Shown here: positions 7,755-17,004 of the stretch, piece by piece
Position numbering within the stretch: the first letter of the stretch is position 1
Layout: each line of letters begins with the position of its first letter
Translations under genes and position numbers: made by a program
Notes under the pieces: generated by a model
What the model was told of the DNA's origin: nothing
What the model saw: the letters and a program-made list of their open reading frames with translations, nothing else
Database searches by the model: none
Source of the DNA: G963665185 sp049723905
Lineage (GTDB): Bacteria > Desulfobacterota > Desulfovibrionia > Desulfovibrionales > Desulfovibrionaceae
DNA length: 64,000 bases
NCBI RefSeq assembly: GCF_049723905.1
Contig: NZ_JBJKFD010000001.1
Coordinates: forward strand, 3,596,001-3,660,000
Direction: 5' to 3'

Positions 7755-8783
7755 TTGAAGCTGCTTACCACTGTTCTCGCGGCACTCTTTCTGTGTGTTG
7801 CGGGATGGTCCCCGGCCTTGGCCGGGCAAACAACAACCCAGGGGCCTGCATCTGCCCAACAGGCAAAGGCCAAGAAAAAACCGATCAAATGCATAGGCCC
7901 CGTCAACATGTCCAACGGCATTGTTTTGCCGCAAGGGAAGGTGAAGGCGAACCTCAAGTACATCTACACGCACAAGGACAACCTGTACGACGGAAACGAC
8001 CGCCAAACCGGGGATTACAACGGCAAATACGACATGCTCAGCCAGGTCGTGAAGCTGACGGTGCGGGCCGGTTTGTTCCAGAACTTCGAGGCACGGGCCA
8101 TTGTTCCGTACTTTGACAAGCAGGTGAAAAGAAAGGGCGGCAAAAACCTCGACGGCTATACGGACAGCGTAAACGGTTTGGGGGATGTCGTTCTTTTCGG
8201 CAGGTACGCGCTGATGACCCAGCGCAGCGGTGACTGGCTCAACCTGGCCGTGGGCGTGGGGCTGAAAATGCCCACCGGCGACCCGGACAAGAAGAACCAA
8301 TCACCTTTTTCCAACACGCACGAATACATGGGCCCGAGTTTTCAGCTGGGCTCCGGCTCCTGGGACCCGAAGATCGAATTGGGCGCCACCAAGTTCATTG
8401 GACGTTCGCGGGTGGATGCGCATGTGATGGCGACGTTTCCCGGCGATGGAGCGCATGACTCCCGCCTGGGCGACAAGCTGACCTACGACCTGGGATACGG
8501 ATACGCCCTGAACCGGTCGTTCGATCTGGAATTGGAATTCAACGGCGTGTATCAGGACTCCGACTGGTACGACGGCGATCTGGCGGGGAATACGGGCGGC
8601 AATACCATCTATCTGACGCCCGGCGTTCACTGGAAGATAAGCCCGCGCTGGCATCTTTCGTGTGGCGTTCCCATCGTTGTTTTTCGTGACCTCAACGGGG
8701 TAACGGCCGTTCCGGAAAGCAGAAGCACGTACGGACTCGGAGAAGATTTCCGGGTTGTGGTGCGGCTGGGGGCCGATTTCTGA
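7755..8783 (+). CDS. Outer-membrane beta-barrel protein (paralogue 2)
   Basis: A 342-residue paralogue of the protein at 5199-6233. The two align almost end to end, sharing GPVNMSNG, GDYNGKYD, ALMTQRSGDW, the GSGSWDPK/GTGSWDPK region and a C-terminus STYG.GEDF..V.RLG. A signal peptide (VLAALFLCVAGWSPALA) precedes the barrel. A TTG start at 7755 is proposed because the sequence TGAGGAGGTGT sits before it exactly as before the GTG of paralogue 1; upstream ATGs would give an unlikely charged extension. Both copies have their own Fur-like operator, so they probably serve related substrates when iron is scarce. No binding-protein gene follows this copy. Confidence 0.75.
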   Translation: MKLLTTVLAALFLCVAGWSPALAGQTTTQGPASAQQAKAKKKPIKCIGPVNMSNGIVLPQGKVKANLKYIYTHKDNLYDGNDRQTGDYNGKYDMLSQVVKLTVRAGLFQNFEARAIVPYFDKQVKRKGGKNLDGYTDSVNGLGDVVLFGRYALMTQRSGDWLNLAVGVGLKMPTGDPDKKNQSPFSNTHEYMGPSFQLGSGSWDPKIELGATKFIGRSRVDAHVMATFPGDGAHDSRLGDKLTYDLGYGYALNRSFDLELEFNGVYQDSDWYDGDLAGNTGGNTIYLTPGVHWKISPRWHLSCGVPIVVFRDLNGVTAVPESRSTYGLGEDFRVVVRLGADF

Positions 8784-9231
8784 ACATGATGATAAAGGGC
8801 GGTGGTGTCGTGTCCGTCCTGTTCGTTTTGCCGAACGAACGCTTGCCAAAACGACACAATTTCAACCCTTCGAATGCCGGGCATCCGCATCGGCCCAATT
8901 GACGGCAGCGCAATGGAAAAGATCATCCATGCGAAAGGAAGAGCCGCCGGAAAATTCTACTGCACGATTGCAGATCAACTCCTTTCAAGTCGATTTCTGT
9001 TGCTGAACAAGCAGCCGAAGCACCGCGCATGCGGGCCACATCCAGAACGTATACAGACAAAAAGCATCTTCATTCCATCTTTTGTTCATGGGCTTTCAAC
9101 GGCATCCACCGACTGATGCATTGCAAATTTTCACTGCTTTTCAGTTCATTGGCCTTTTCTTCCAGGGCGCGGGATGGCAGGATAAGGACAAGATACCACG
9201 ACACGCTCATCTGAATTCGAAAGGCGGCAGG
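8784..9231. other. Intergenic stretch upstream of dctB
   Basis: About 450 bases without a convincing gene. It contains an inverted pair CGTTTTG...CAAAACG and an overlapping TGTCGT...ACGACA (about 8807-8853), which could form a hairpin after the barrel gene but lacks a T run. Short open frames here look like chance. Confidence 0.4.
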
Positions 9232-11049
9232 ATGCTGAAACGGCTTTGGGAAAACGGAGAGTCGGGAGCCGGACTGTACAAAATGGTGGCGGGAGCAGTG
9301 CTTCCCGTGTTTCTGCTGTTGGCGATTCCCCTGCTCGTGGCCCTGTTCGTCCAGTTCGATTACATTCAGGATATGGAGCGCGTTTCAGATGAACGCCTCA
9401 CCCTGTACGAGAGCACGCTCAAGCTGGAACTGAACAAGTACAGCTATCTGCCGTTCCTCATTGCGCACAATGGCCTGGTCCGCAAATTTCTTACCGAAGG
9501 CGGCGATTCGGGGGCGGTCAACCGTTTTCTGGAAGAAGCCAACCACAAGGCCGGATCGCGGGCCGTCTACATTCTCAACCCCCAGGGCGTGGTCCTTTGC
9601 GCCAGCAACTGGCGGCAGGACAAGAATTTCATAGGGCTGGACCTTTATTTCCGCCCTTATTTCAAGGACGGCATGAAGGGCCGGGAAGGCAAGTTCTACG
9701 GCGTGGGCATCACCGTGGGCAAGCCGGGCTATTACATGTCCTATCCCGTGGTGGTGGAGGATGAAATCGTGGGGGTGGCCGTTACCAAGATCGACCTCTC
9801 CCAGCTGCAGACCATCTGGCAGGAAGGCGGCGAAAATCTCTTTGTGGCCGATGCCAACGGAGTCATCATCCTGTCCAGCCGTCCGTCCTGGAAGTATCGT
9901 ACTCTTACGCCTCTTTCCGCCGAAACCCTGCAGACCATCCACGAACGGGGACAGTATCCCGAGCCCAAACTGCATTGGCTGGAAGCCCGGCCGAGCTCCA
10001 TCGGCCTTATGGATATGGTCACCATCGACCGCGAGCATTTTCTTCAGACCAGCCGACACATTGCCGGAACCGACTGGGAAATGAGCTATCTGATGGGGGT
10101 GCGCGTGTTGTGGGAACGCACGCTGGGGTCGGTGCTCACCTCCTTTGTGCTGGTGGGGCTGGCCATTTTGATGCGCATGTTCCTCAAGGAACGCGAACAG
10201 AAGCAGGAATCGCGCCGTCAGGCCAAGGAAGCCCGGAAAATACGGGCCATCAACACCAAGCTGGCTCAGGAAATCGAAGAACGCAAACGCACCGAACGGG
10301 AACTGCGGGCCGCGCAGGACGAGCTTATCGAGGCGGGCAAGTTGGCGGCAGTGGGCGAAATGGCAACGGCAGTCGGCCATGAGCTCAACCAGCCTTTGGC
10401 CGCGCTTAAAATGTACGTTGCCAGCTGCCGGCTGATGCTTTCCCGCAACAAGCTGGATGAGCTGGATCCCACCTTGGTCAAGGTTTCGGGCATAGGCGAC
10501 CGCATGGCCCGGGTAACCGGCCAGCTCAAGTCCTTTGCCAGAAAATCCATGGATCAGGACTCGGAATTCGATCTGCGCCTGGCCATAGACGATGCCATGA
10601 CCCTGATGCTGCACCAGTTTGAAGTGGAAAATTGTCTGGTGCGGCTGACGTTGCCCGGCGGCCGGATTCCGGTGCGGGGAGACTGCGGACGGTTCGAGCA
10701 GGTGCTCATCAACCTTTTCCGCAATGCCTTGGATGCCATGCAGGACGAAGAGGACAAGCGTCTGGAAATTTCGGCCAACCAGCAGGGGAATTTCGCCTTG
10801 CTCTACGTGCAGGACACCGGCGAGGGGATAGACCCGGAAGTGAGCGACCGGTTGTTCGAGCCGTTTGTCACCACCAAGACAAAAGGGGTGGGGCTTGGCC
10901 TGGGATTGTCGATTTCCTATAAAATAATCAAGGACATGGGTGGAAGCATCCGCGCAGAAAACCGCAAACGCGGCGGAGCCAGATTTCTCCTTTGGCTGCC
11001 GCTTCACATCAGTCGCGAGCAAATGGAGGGAGAAGACGCCAATGGTTGA
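9232..11049 (+). CDS. dctB: DctB-type sensor histidine kinase
   Basis: A 605-residue membrane kinase. Two transmembrane helices (about residues 18-40 and 292-313) flank a periplasmic domain of about 250 residues of the double-PDC/Cache type that binds C4-dicarboxylates in DctB. A coiled coil (KEARKIRAINTKLAQEIEER) leads to the HisKA box with GHELNQPLAAL (phosphorylated His near 383) and a HATPase domain ending GVGLGLGLSISY. The ATG at 9232 has AAAGG 7 bases upstream. The last 8 bases overlap dctD. It would sense external fumarate, malate or succinate and phosphorylate DctD. Ligand identity is inferred from the C4-dicarboxylate genes that follow. Confidence 0.85.
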   Translation: MLKRLWENGESGAGLYKMVAGAVLPVFLLLAIPLLVALFVQFDYIQDMERVSDERLTLYESTLKLELNKYSYLPFLIAHNGLVRKFLTEGGDSGAVNRFLEEANHKAGSRAVYILNPQGVVLCASNWRQDKNFIGLDLYFRPYFKDGMKGREGKFYGVGITVGKPGYYMSYPVVVEDEIVGVAVTKIDLSQLQTIWQEGGENLFVADANGVIILSSRPSWKYRTLTPLSAETLQTIHERGQYPEPKLHWLEARPSSIGLMDMVTIDREHFLQTSRHIAGTDWEMSYLMGVRVLWERTLGSVLTSFVLVGLAILMRMFLKEREQKQESRRQAKEARKIRAINTKLAQEIEERKRTERELRAAQDELIEAGKLAAVGEMATAVGHELNQPLAALKMYVASCRLMLSRNKLDELDPTLVKVSGIGDRMARVTGQLKSFARKSMDQDSEFDLRLAIDDAMTLMLHQFEVENCLVRLTLPGGRIPVRGDCGRFEQVLINLFRNALDAMQDEEDKRLEISANQQGNFALLYVQDTGEGIDPEVSDRLFEPFVTTKTKGVGLGLGLSISYKIIKDMGGSIRAENRKRGGARFLLWLPLHISREQMEGEDANG

Positions 11050-12403
11050 TGTCATTCTCATTGATGACGAAAAGACCGTGCGGGATTCGGCCCGGCAGTG
11101 GCTCGAGCTTTCCGGACTCAAGGTCAGGGACTATTCCGACGCCAGGGAAGTGGTGCAGACCATTACCAAGGATTTTCCCGGCGTGGTGCTTTCGGACGTG
11201 AAGATGCCGGGCATGGACGGTGTTGCCCTGCAGCGGACCCTGGCACTGATAGATCCCGGAATCCCGGTCGTCCTGTTTACCGGCCACGGCGACATTGCCA
11301 TGGCGGTACAGGCCATACGGGACGGGGCCTACGATTTTGTGGAAAAACCGTTCGAGCCGGAACGGATTCTGGAAACGATCAACCGTGCATTGGAAAAACG
11401 CCATCTGGTGTTGGAAAACAGGGAACTGCGGCGCGATATGCAGCGATCCAAGGGGTTGGAATCCCAGCTTGTGGGCACCAGCCGTGTGATGCGGGCCCTT
11501 AAGCGGGAAATTGCTCATATCGCTCCAACCATGGCCAACGTGCTGGTCATCGGCGAAACAGGCACGGGCAAGGAGGTGGTGGCCCGCGCCATCCACGCCA
11601 TGAGCGAGCGCAACGACGGTCCCTACATGGCGCTCAACTGCGCGGCCATTCCCGTGAACATGGCCGAAAGCGAACTGTTCGGCCACTGCTCCGGTGCCTT
11701 CACCGGGGCCCAGGCCAGCCGCATGGGCAAGCTGGAAGCGGCCAACGGAGGCACCCTGTTTCTGGACGAGGTCAACAGCATGCCCCTGGATGTGCAGGGC
11801 AAGCTGCTGCGCGCCCTGGAATGCAAGGAAGTCACCCCGCTGGGCAGCAACCGCAGCCGCTCCGTGGAGTTTCGGCTGGTTTCCGCCATGAACGAAGACC
11901 CGCGTCAGGCAGTCAGGGAAGGCAGACTGCGCGAGGACCTGTTTTTCCGGCTCAATACCGTGGAATTGGTGGCTCCGCCCCTGCGGGAACGCCAGGACGA
12001 CATCCCTCTGCTGTTTTCCTTTTTCATGGACCGGGCCGCGGAGAATTACGACAAGCCCGCAGAGCCCCTTGCTCCAGAAAGCCTGGGCCAGCTCATGAGC
12101 CACCAATGGCCCGGAAACGTGCGTGAACTCAAGAACCTTGCCGAGCGCTACGTGCTCTCCTCCCTGCCTCCGGCCCAGCGTATCAACAAGCTGCTTTCCG
12201 GCAGTTCCGTGGACAAGCGCGCCTCGGCCGTGCGGCTGAAGGATCAGGTAAACCTGTTCGAGCGCAATCTCATCAAGGACTCCCTCATCCGCCACAAGGG
12301 CAATATGAAGGACGTCATTGCCGAACTTATGATTCCGCGGCGGACCCTCAATGAAAAAATGGCGAAATTCAATCTGAAGAGGGAATATACGTCTGATTCG
12401 TAA
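11042..12403 (+). CDS. dctD: DctD-type sigma-54 response regulator
   Basis: A 453-residue NtrC-family activator. The receiver domain carries the acidic pair IDDE and the phospho-acceptor Asp52 (VLSDVKMPGMDG). The central AAA+ domain has Walker A GETGTGKE, the sigma-54 contact loop GAFTGA and Walker B GTLFLDEV. The C-terminal helix-turn-helix includes MIPRRTLNEKMAKFNL, as in DctD and Fis-like domains. The start overlaps dctB by 8 bases. It should activate sigma-54 promoters when phosphorylated by DctB; the one strong candidate in the window is at 12606-12621, upstream of frdCAB, behind two matching direct repeats. Confidence 0.9.
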   Translation: MVDVILIDDEKTVRDSARQWLELSGLKVRDYSDAREVVQTITKDFPGVVLSDVKMPGMDGVALQRTLALIDPGIPVVLFTGHGDIAMAVQAIRDGAYDFVEKPFEPERILETINRALEKRHLVLENRELRRDMQRSKGLESQLVGTSRVMRALKREIAHIAPTMANVLVIGETGTGKEVVARAIHAMSERNDGPYMALNCAAIPVNMAESELFGHCSGAFTGAQASRMGKLEAANGGTLFLDEVNSMPLDVQGKLLRALECKEVTPLGSNRSRSVEFRLVSAMNEDPRQAVREGRLREDLFFRLNTVELVAPPLRERQDDIPLLFSFFMDRAAENYDKPAEPLAPESLGQLMSHQWPGNVRELKNLAERYVLSSLPPAQRINKLLSGSSVDKRASAVRLKDQVNLFERNLIKDSLIRHKGNMKDVIAELMIPRRTLNEKMAKFNLKREYTSDS

Positions 12404-12435
12404 ATTTATTGCCGTATATTTTTGAATAACGAAAG

Positions 12436-12469
12436 AAAACCCGGATAGTTTTTTACTGTCCGGGTTTTT
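12436..12469 (+). terminator. Terminator of dctBD
   Basis: Stem AAACCCGGATAG/CTGTCCGGGTTT (one mismatch), T-rich loop, T5 tail, 33 bases after the dctD stop. Confidence 0.85.
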
Positions 12470-12496
12470 CTATTTTGAAAAATAGGGCCGTGTATA

Positions 12497-12547
12497 ATCG
12501 GCGGTTTTTTGCTTATGAAAAAAATGGTATCGGCGGATTTTCGCTTA
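12497..12547 (+). promoter_or_regulatory. Pair of direct repeats, candidate DctD enhancer
   Basis: ATCGGCGGTTTTTTGCTTA (12497-12515) and ATCGGCGGATTTTCGCTTA (12529-12547) are identical at 17 of 19 positions and start 32 bases apart, about three helical turns. They lie about 60-110 bases upstream of the sigma-54 promoter, the usual place for binding sites of an NtrC-family activator. Confidence 0.6.
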
Positions 12548-12605
12548 AGGCACTTTGTGATAATGTGAACATATAATTATTCAGGGCTGTTATATTTTTG
12601 ATCTT

Positions 12606-12621
12606 TGGCATGTGTGTTGCT
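12606..12621 (+). promoter_or_regulatory. Sigma-54 promoter of the frd operon
   Basis: TGGCATGTGTGTTGCT matches the -24/-12 consensus (TGGCAC-N5-TTGCT) with the GG and GC doublets correctly 12 bases apart. It is about 220 bases upstream of frdC. Confidence 0.8.
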
Positions 12622-12840
12622 CTTGACATAACACTCGATAATTTAACCAGTCACCGTGAAACGGAGGTGTATTCGGCAAGGGTATGGGAACCATCCGGAC
12701 CGGCGGTGATGTTGTCTCTCCCGGACTTCGGCGCAGATTGTGTATGCGAGGCTGAGGGCCTTGTGCCGCTGTCGGTCGATACCTGGGGAAAGGTTCGGGG
12801 AACTTCATGAAGAACTATCCAAACAACAGGTTGTGAGACG

Positions 12841-13488
12841 ATGCTGAAAACCAGTTCAATTCCACATTCCGGCCTGTCCCGCACCGATGGAGTGCTTGAC
12901 TGGCTCCAGATGCTCACAGGGGCGGGGCTCGTCCTGTTCATGTGGTGTCACATGCTGCTTGTGTCCTCGGTGGTGATCTCTCCCAAGCTTATGAACGCCA
13001 TCGCCTATTTTTTTGAAGTCACCTACATGGCACAGCTGGGCGGACCGCTGATTTTCCTGGCGTTTCTGTTTCATTTTGCTCTGGCCGCCCGGAAGATCCC
13101 CTTCCGTGTGGAAGGGCAGAAGACCATTTGGGACCATGCCAAGATGCTGCACCACCGCGACACGTGGTTGTGGGTGGTACAGGCGGCTACGGCCATGATC
13201 ATCCTTATTCTTGGTGCCATCCATATGTGGGTGGTGCTCAACGACCTGCCCATCACCGCGGCCAAGTCCGCAGCCCGCATGCAACAGACCTGGTGGTTCC
13301 TGTTCTACATGATTCTGCTTCCCTGCGTGGAGCTGCATGTCAGCGTGGGCTTTTACCGCATTGGTGTGAAGTGGGGCGTTATCAAGGCCGAAACCCGTCC
13401 CAAGGCCAAGAAGTTCGAAGGCTGGATGTTCGGCATCTTCATGACCATCGGCATCATAACCCTGATTCGTTTCGTGACGTTAGGCTAG
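12841..13488 (+). CDS. frdC: Fumarate reductase cytochrome b subunit
   Basis: A 215-residue membrane protein with five hydrophobic helices, of the dihaem type found in Wolinella quinol:fumarate reductase. Candidate haem ligands are His37 (MWCHML), His78 (FLFHFAL), the His pair in KMLHHRDTW, GAIHMW and ELHVSVGFYRIG. It anchors FrdAB to the inner membrane and passes electrons from menaquinol. It is the first gene of a C-A-B order typical of Wolinella-type enzymes, 12 bases before frdA. The ribosome site is weak. The long untranslated leader (about 220 bases from the sigma-54 promoter) shows no obvious fold. Confidence 0.9.
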   Translation: MLKTSSIPHSGLSRTDGVLDWLQMLTGAGLVLFMWCHMLLVSSVVISPKLMNAIAYFFEVTYMAQLGGPLIFLAFLFHFALAARKIPFRVEGQKTIWDHAKMLHHRDTWLWVVQAATAMIILILGAIHMWVVLNDLPITAAKSAARMQQTWWFLFYMILLPCVELHVSVGFYRIGVKWGVIKAETRPKAKKFEGWMFGIFMTIGIITLIRFVTLG

Positions 13489-13500
13489 CGAGGGTATCTC

Positions 13501-15375
13501 ATGCAAACGTACTATTCCGATCTGCTCGTCATAGGAGCGGGCCTGTCCGGCGAACGGGTCGCGGTCGAGGCGGCGCAAAACGGTTTCAAAGCCACATGTC
13601 TTTCCATTGTCCCGGCACGGCGTTCCCACTCTTCGGCGGCCCAGGGCGGCATGCAGGCCGCACTCGGCAACTGCGCCAAAGGTGAAGGCGACTGTACCGA
13701 CATTCATTTTATCGACACGGTCAAGGGGTCGGACTGGGGCTGCGACCAGGAAGTAGCCCGTCTGTTCGCAGACACCGCTCCCATTGAAATGCGCAGGCTG
13801 GCCCATTGGGGCGTGCCCTGGAACCGCGTTGTTCCCGGCAAGTCCTTTTACTTCAAGGGTGGGGAAAAATTTGAAAAATACGAAAAGGAAGAAAACGAAG
13901 GCCTGATCACGGCCCGTTCCTTTGGCGGCACGGCCAAGTGGCGTACCTGCTACACGTCCGACGGCACGGGCCACGCGGTCATGTGCACCATGGACAACCG
14001 CTGCGCCGAACTGGGCATTGACGTCTTCGACAAAAAGGAAGCCATCTCCCTGATTCACGACGGCGAATGCTGCTACGGCGCGGTCGTGCGCTGCCTGCGC
14101 ACCGGCGCGCTGGAAGTCTTCCTGGCACGGGCCACGGCCATCTGCACGGGCGGATTCGGCCGCATCTACAAAGCCACCACCAACGCAGTCATCTGTGACG
14201 GCGCCGGTCACATCCTGGCCCACGAAACCGGGCTGGTTCCCATCGGCAACCCCGAATCCATCCAATTCCATCCCACCGGCATAGTGCCCACCGACATTCT
14301 GGTGACCGAAGGTTGCCGGGGTGACGGTGGCACCTTGTTGGATGTGAATGAAGAGCGGTTCATGCATATCTACGAGCCGGAAAAGGCCGAACTCGCCTCG
14401 CGCGACGTGGTTTCCCGGCGCATGACCGAACATATGCGCGCAGGCAAGGGCGTGCAGTCGCCGTATGGCGAGCACCTCTGGCTGGATATCCGCCACCTGG
14501 GCGACAAGCACATCTCCACCAAGCTGCGCGAAGTGGATGAGATCTGCCATCACTTCCTGGGCGTGGACCCGCGTACCCAGCTCATTCCGGTACGGCCCAC
14601 CCAGCACTACACCATGGCTGGCATCCGTACCGACAAGAACGGCGCGGCCTACGGTCTCAAGGGGCTGTTCTCGGCTGGCGAAGCCGCCTGTTGGGACATG
14701 CACGGCTTCAACCGCCTGGGCGGCAACTCCCTGGCCGAAACCGTCGTGGCGGGCGGCATCATCGGTGCCAAGATCGTGGAATTCCTCGACGGCCACGACA
14801 TCTCGTTCAGCACCAACGTGGTGCGCGACTCCGTGCGTCAGCAGGAAGAACGCATCAGCGATCTTATCCAGGGCCGCAACGGCAAGCTCAATGTCTATGA
14901 AGTGCGCAACGAAATGCAGGAAGCCCTGATGAAAGGCTGCTTCGTCTTCCGCAACCAGAAGGACCTGGAAGAGTGCGTGGCCACCCTGCAAAACGTGCTG
15001 GAAAAATCAGATAAAATCGGGCTGGTTTCCGACGGTGAAGGCGCAAACTACGAGCTGGGCGCCGCGCTCAAGCTCAAGGGACAGGTCCGTCTGGGGCTGT
15101 GCATTGCCCAGGCCGCACTCATGCGTACGGAATCGCGTGGTTCGCACAACCGCGAAGACTATCCGGAACGCAACGACAGGGACTGGCTCAACCGTACCCT
15201 GGCCTACTGGCCCGAAGGCGCGGTTCTGCCCGACCTCCAATACGAAGACACCACACCTGTGTTCGAATTGCCTCCGGGCGACCGCGGTTACGGCGGCGGC
15301 AAGATTATTCCCGCCGATGCCAAGTATGTGAAGGAACGGACCGTCAAGAGCCCTGTCACTGAAATCGGAAAGTAG
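13501..15375 (+). CDS. frdA: Fumarate reductase flavoprotein subunit
   Basis: A 624-residue catalytic subunit. The FAD-binding start VIGAGLSGERVAVEAA is followed by RSHSSAAQGG, in which His43 is the residue that carries covalent FAD, at the same number as in Wolinella FrdA. Other signatures are the substrate-site HPTGI, GCRGDGGTL, and the late active-site RPTQHYTMAGI and GEAACWDMHG. It reduces fumarate to succinate (or the reverse) on the cytoplasmic side. Placement between frdC and frdB, and downstream fumarase genes, favour the fumarate-reducing direction in a sulfate reducer, though succinate oxidation is also possible. Confidence 0.93.
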   Translation: MQTYYSDLLVIGAGLSGERVAVEAAQNGFKATCLSIVPARRSHSSAAQGGMQAALGNCAKGEGDCTDIHFIDTVKGSDWGCDQEVARLFADTAPIEMRRLAHWGVPWNRVVPGKSFYFKGGEKFEKYEKEENEGLITARSFGGTAKWRTCYTSDGTGHAVMCTMDNRCAELGIDVFDKKEAISLIHDGECCYGAVVRCLRTGALEVFLARATAICTGGFGRIYKATTNAVICDGAGHILAHETGLVPIGNPESIQFHPTGIVPTDILVTEGCRGDGGTLLDVNEERFMHIYEPEKAELASRDVVSRRMTEHMRAGKGVQSPYGEHLWLDIRHLGDKHISTKLREVDEICHHFLGVDPRTQLIPVRPTQHYTMAGIRTDKNGAAYGLKGLFSAGEAACWDMHGFNRLGGNSLAETVVAGGIIGAKIVEFLDGHDISFSTNVVRDSVRQQEERISDLIQGRNGKLNVYEVRNEMQEALMKGCFVFRNQKDLEECVATLQNVLEKSDKIGLVSDGEGANYELGAALKLKGQVRLGLCIAQAALMRTESRGSHNREDYPERNDRDWLNRTLAYWPEGAVLPDLQYEDTTPVFELPPGDRGYGGGKIIPADAKYVKERTVKSPVTEIGK

Positions 15376-15402
15376 TTAACTCCGCAGCATGAGGAAGACG
15401 TT

Positions 15403-16140
15403 ATGGGAAGACAACTGACCTTTGAAATATTCCGGTACAACCCCCAGAAAAAAGGGGATGTGCCCAGGATGCAGACCTATGTCCTGGATGAGACCGTCAA
15501 CATGACCCTCTTTATCGCCCTGAACCGCCTGCGCGAGGAACAGGACCCCAGCCTGAAGTTCGATTTCTGCTGCCGGGCCGGTATCTGCGGGGCATGCGCC
15601 ATGGTCATCAACGGACGTCCCGGCCTGGCCTGCCAGACCAAGACCAAGGACCAGCCCGAAAAGATCATCCTGCACCCCCTGCCGGTCTTCAAGCTGGTGG
15701 GCGACCTGGCCGTGGATACGGGCGTCTGGTTCCGCGACATGTACCAGAAGACCGAATCCTGGGTTCACACCAAAAAGACCTTTGATCCCACGGCGCCGGA
15801 AGAACGCATGGACAACGCCGTGGCCGAGGAAATCTACGAGCTGGAACGCTGCATCGAATGCGGATGCTGTGTGGCGGCCTGCGGAACGGCCCGCCTGCGC
15901 GAGGACTTCATGGGCGCGGCTTCGCTCAACCGCATTGCCCGCTTTGTGGTGGACCCGCGCGACCAGCGTTCGGACAAGGAATACTACGAGATCATCGGCA
16001 ACGACGAAGGCATTTTCGGCTGTATGGGCCTGCTGGCCTGCGAAGATGTCTGCCCCAAGAATCTGCCGCTGCAGAACCAGCTTGGTTTCCTGCGCCGCAA
16101 GATGGGCATTACCGCGTTGAAACAGATCTTCTGCAAATAA
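15403..16140 (+). CDS. frdB: Fumarate reductase iron-sulfur subunit
   Basis: A 245-residue protein with three clusters: a plant-type [2Fe-2S] motif (CCRAGICGACAM then LACQT), a [4Fe-4S] motif CIECGCCVAACGT and a third motif with CMGLLACEDVCPKNLP that would hold the [3Fe-4S] cluster. It relays electrons between cytochrome b and FrdA. GAGGAA precedes the ATG. The gap to frdA is 27 bases and to the fumarase genes 24 bases, so the reductase and fumarase share a transcript. Confidence 0.93.
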   Translation: MGRQLTFEIFRYNPQKKGDVPRMQTYVLDETVNMTLFIALNRLREEQDPSLKFDFCCRAGICGACAMVINGRPGLACQTKTKDQPEKIILHPLPVFKLVGDLAVDTGVWFRDMYQKTESWVHTKKTFDPTAPEERMDNAVAEEIYELERCIECGCCVAACGTARLREDFMGAASLNRIARFVVDPRDQRSDKEYYEIIGNDEGIFGCMGLLACEDVCPKNLPLQNQLGFLRRKMGITALKQIFCK

Positions 16141-16164
16141 AATTATTCAACCCAAGGAGTACCC

Positions 16165-17004
16165 ATGCGCCATATCGACTCCCGGAACGTCATAGACGCC
16201 GTGGCCAAACTGTGCATGGACGCCAACCGCTACCTGCCCGAAGACGTGCGCCAGCGGTTCAAGGACTGTGCTGCCCAGGAAGATTCCCCGGCCGCCAAGG
16301 AAATATTCCGTCAATTGGAGGAAAACTGCCAGCTGGCCGCCGATTCCGGCCTGCCGCTGTGCCAGGACACCGGCCTTGCCGTCTTCTTTGTGGAACTGGG
16401 CGGTGAAGTGAGCATAGACGGCATGACGCTTCCCCAGGCCATCAACGAAGGCGTGCGCAAGGGCTATCAGGAAGGCTATTTGCGCAAGTCCTCGTGCGAT
16501 CCGCTTACCCGGGCCAATGTGGGCGACAACACGCCTGCGGTCATCCATCTGGATATCGTTCCCGGCGAGACCCTCAAGATCAGCATGATGGCCAAGGGCG
16601 GCGGCGCGGAAAACATGTCCCGTGTCACCATGATGGCCCCGGCCCAGGGCTGGGAAGGCGTGCGCAAGTTCGTCATAGACCGCGTGGCCGAAGCCGGTCC
16701 CAACCCCTGTCCGCCCATTCTGGTGGGCATCGGCATGGGCGGCACCTTCGAACGCTCGGCCATCCTGTCCAAAAAGGCCCTGATGCGCGAAATCGGCGAC
16801 ACCAACCCCGACCCGCGCCTGGAAGAAAAGGAAAAGGCACTGCTGGAAGATATCAACAAGCTGGGTATCGGTCCCATGGGGCTGGGCGGCAAGACCACCT
16901 GTCTGGACGTCAAAATCGCCATGGAACCCTGCCACATTGCCAGCCTGCCTCTGGCGGTCAACATCCAGTGCCACTCCTCGCGGCACAAGGAGGTGATCCT
17001 CTAA
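16165..17004 (+). CDS. fumA: Fumarate hydratase, alpha subunit
   Basis: A 279-residue class I (iron-sulfur) hydro-lyase subunit, equivalent to the N-terminal part of FumA or to TtdA. Cys in LPLCQDTG, in KSSCDPLTRANVGDNTP and in GGKTTCLDVKI are the expected [4Fe-4S] ligands. It interconverts fumarate and malate together with the beta subunit encoded next. AAGGAG lies 7 bases before the start. Its TAA overlaps the next ATG by one base. L-tartrate dehydratase is the alternative reading of this family; the frd and malic-enzyme neighbours make fumarase far more likely. Confidence 0.9.
   Translation: MRHIDSRNVIDAVAKLCMDANRYLPEDVRQRFKDCAAQEDSPAAKEIFRQLEENCQLAADSGLPLCQDTGLAVFFVELGGEVSIDGMTLPQAINEGVRKGYQEGYLRKSSCDPLTRANVGDNTPAVIHLDIVPGETLKISMMAKGGGAENMSRVTMMAPAQGWEGVRKFVIDRVAEAGPNPCPPILVGIGMGGTFERSAILSKKALMREIGDTNPDPRLEEKEKALLEDINKLGIGPMGLGGKTTCLDVKIAMEPCHIASLPLAVNIQCHSSRHKEVIL

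Noticed and set aside
8802..9116. Small open frame upstream of dctB
   Set aside because: No ribosome site, irregular composition, and overlap with other equally open frames; not supported as a gene.
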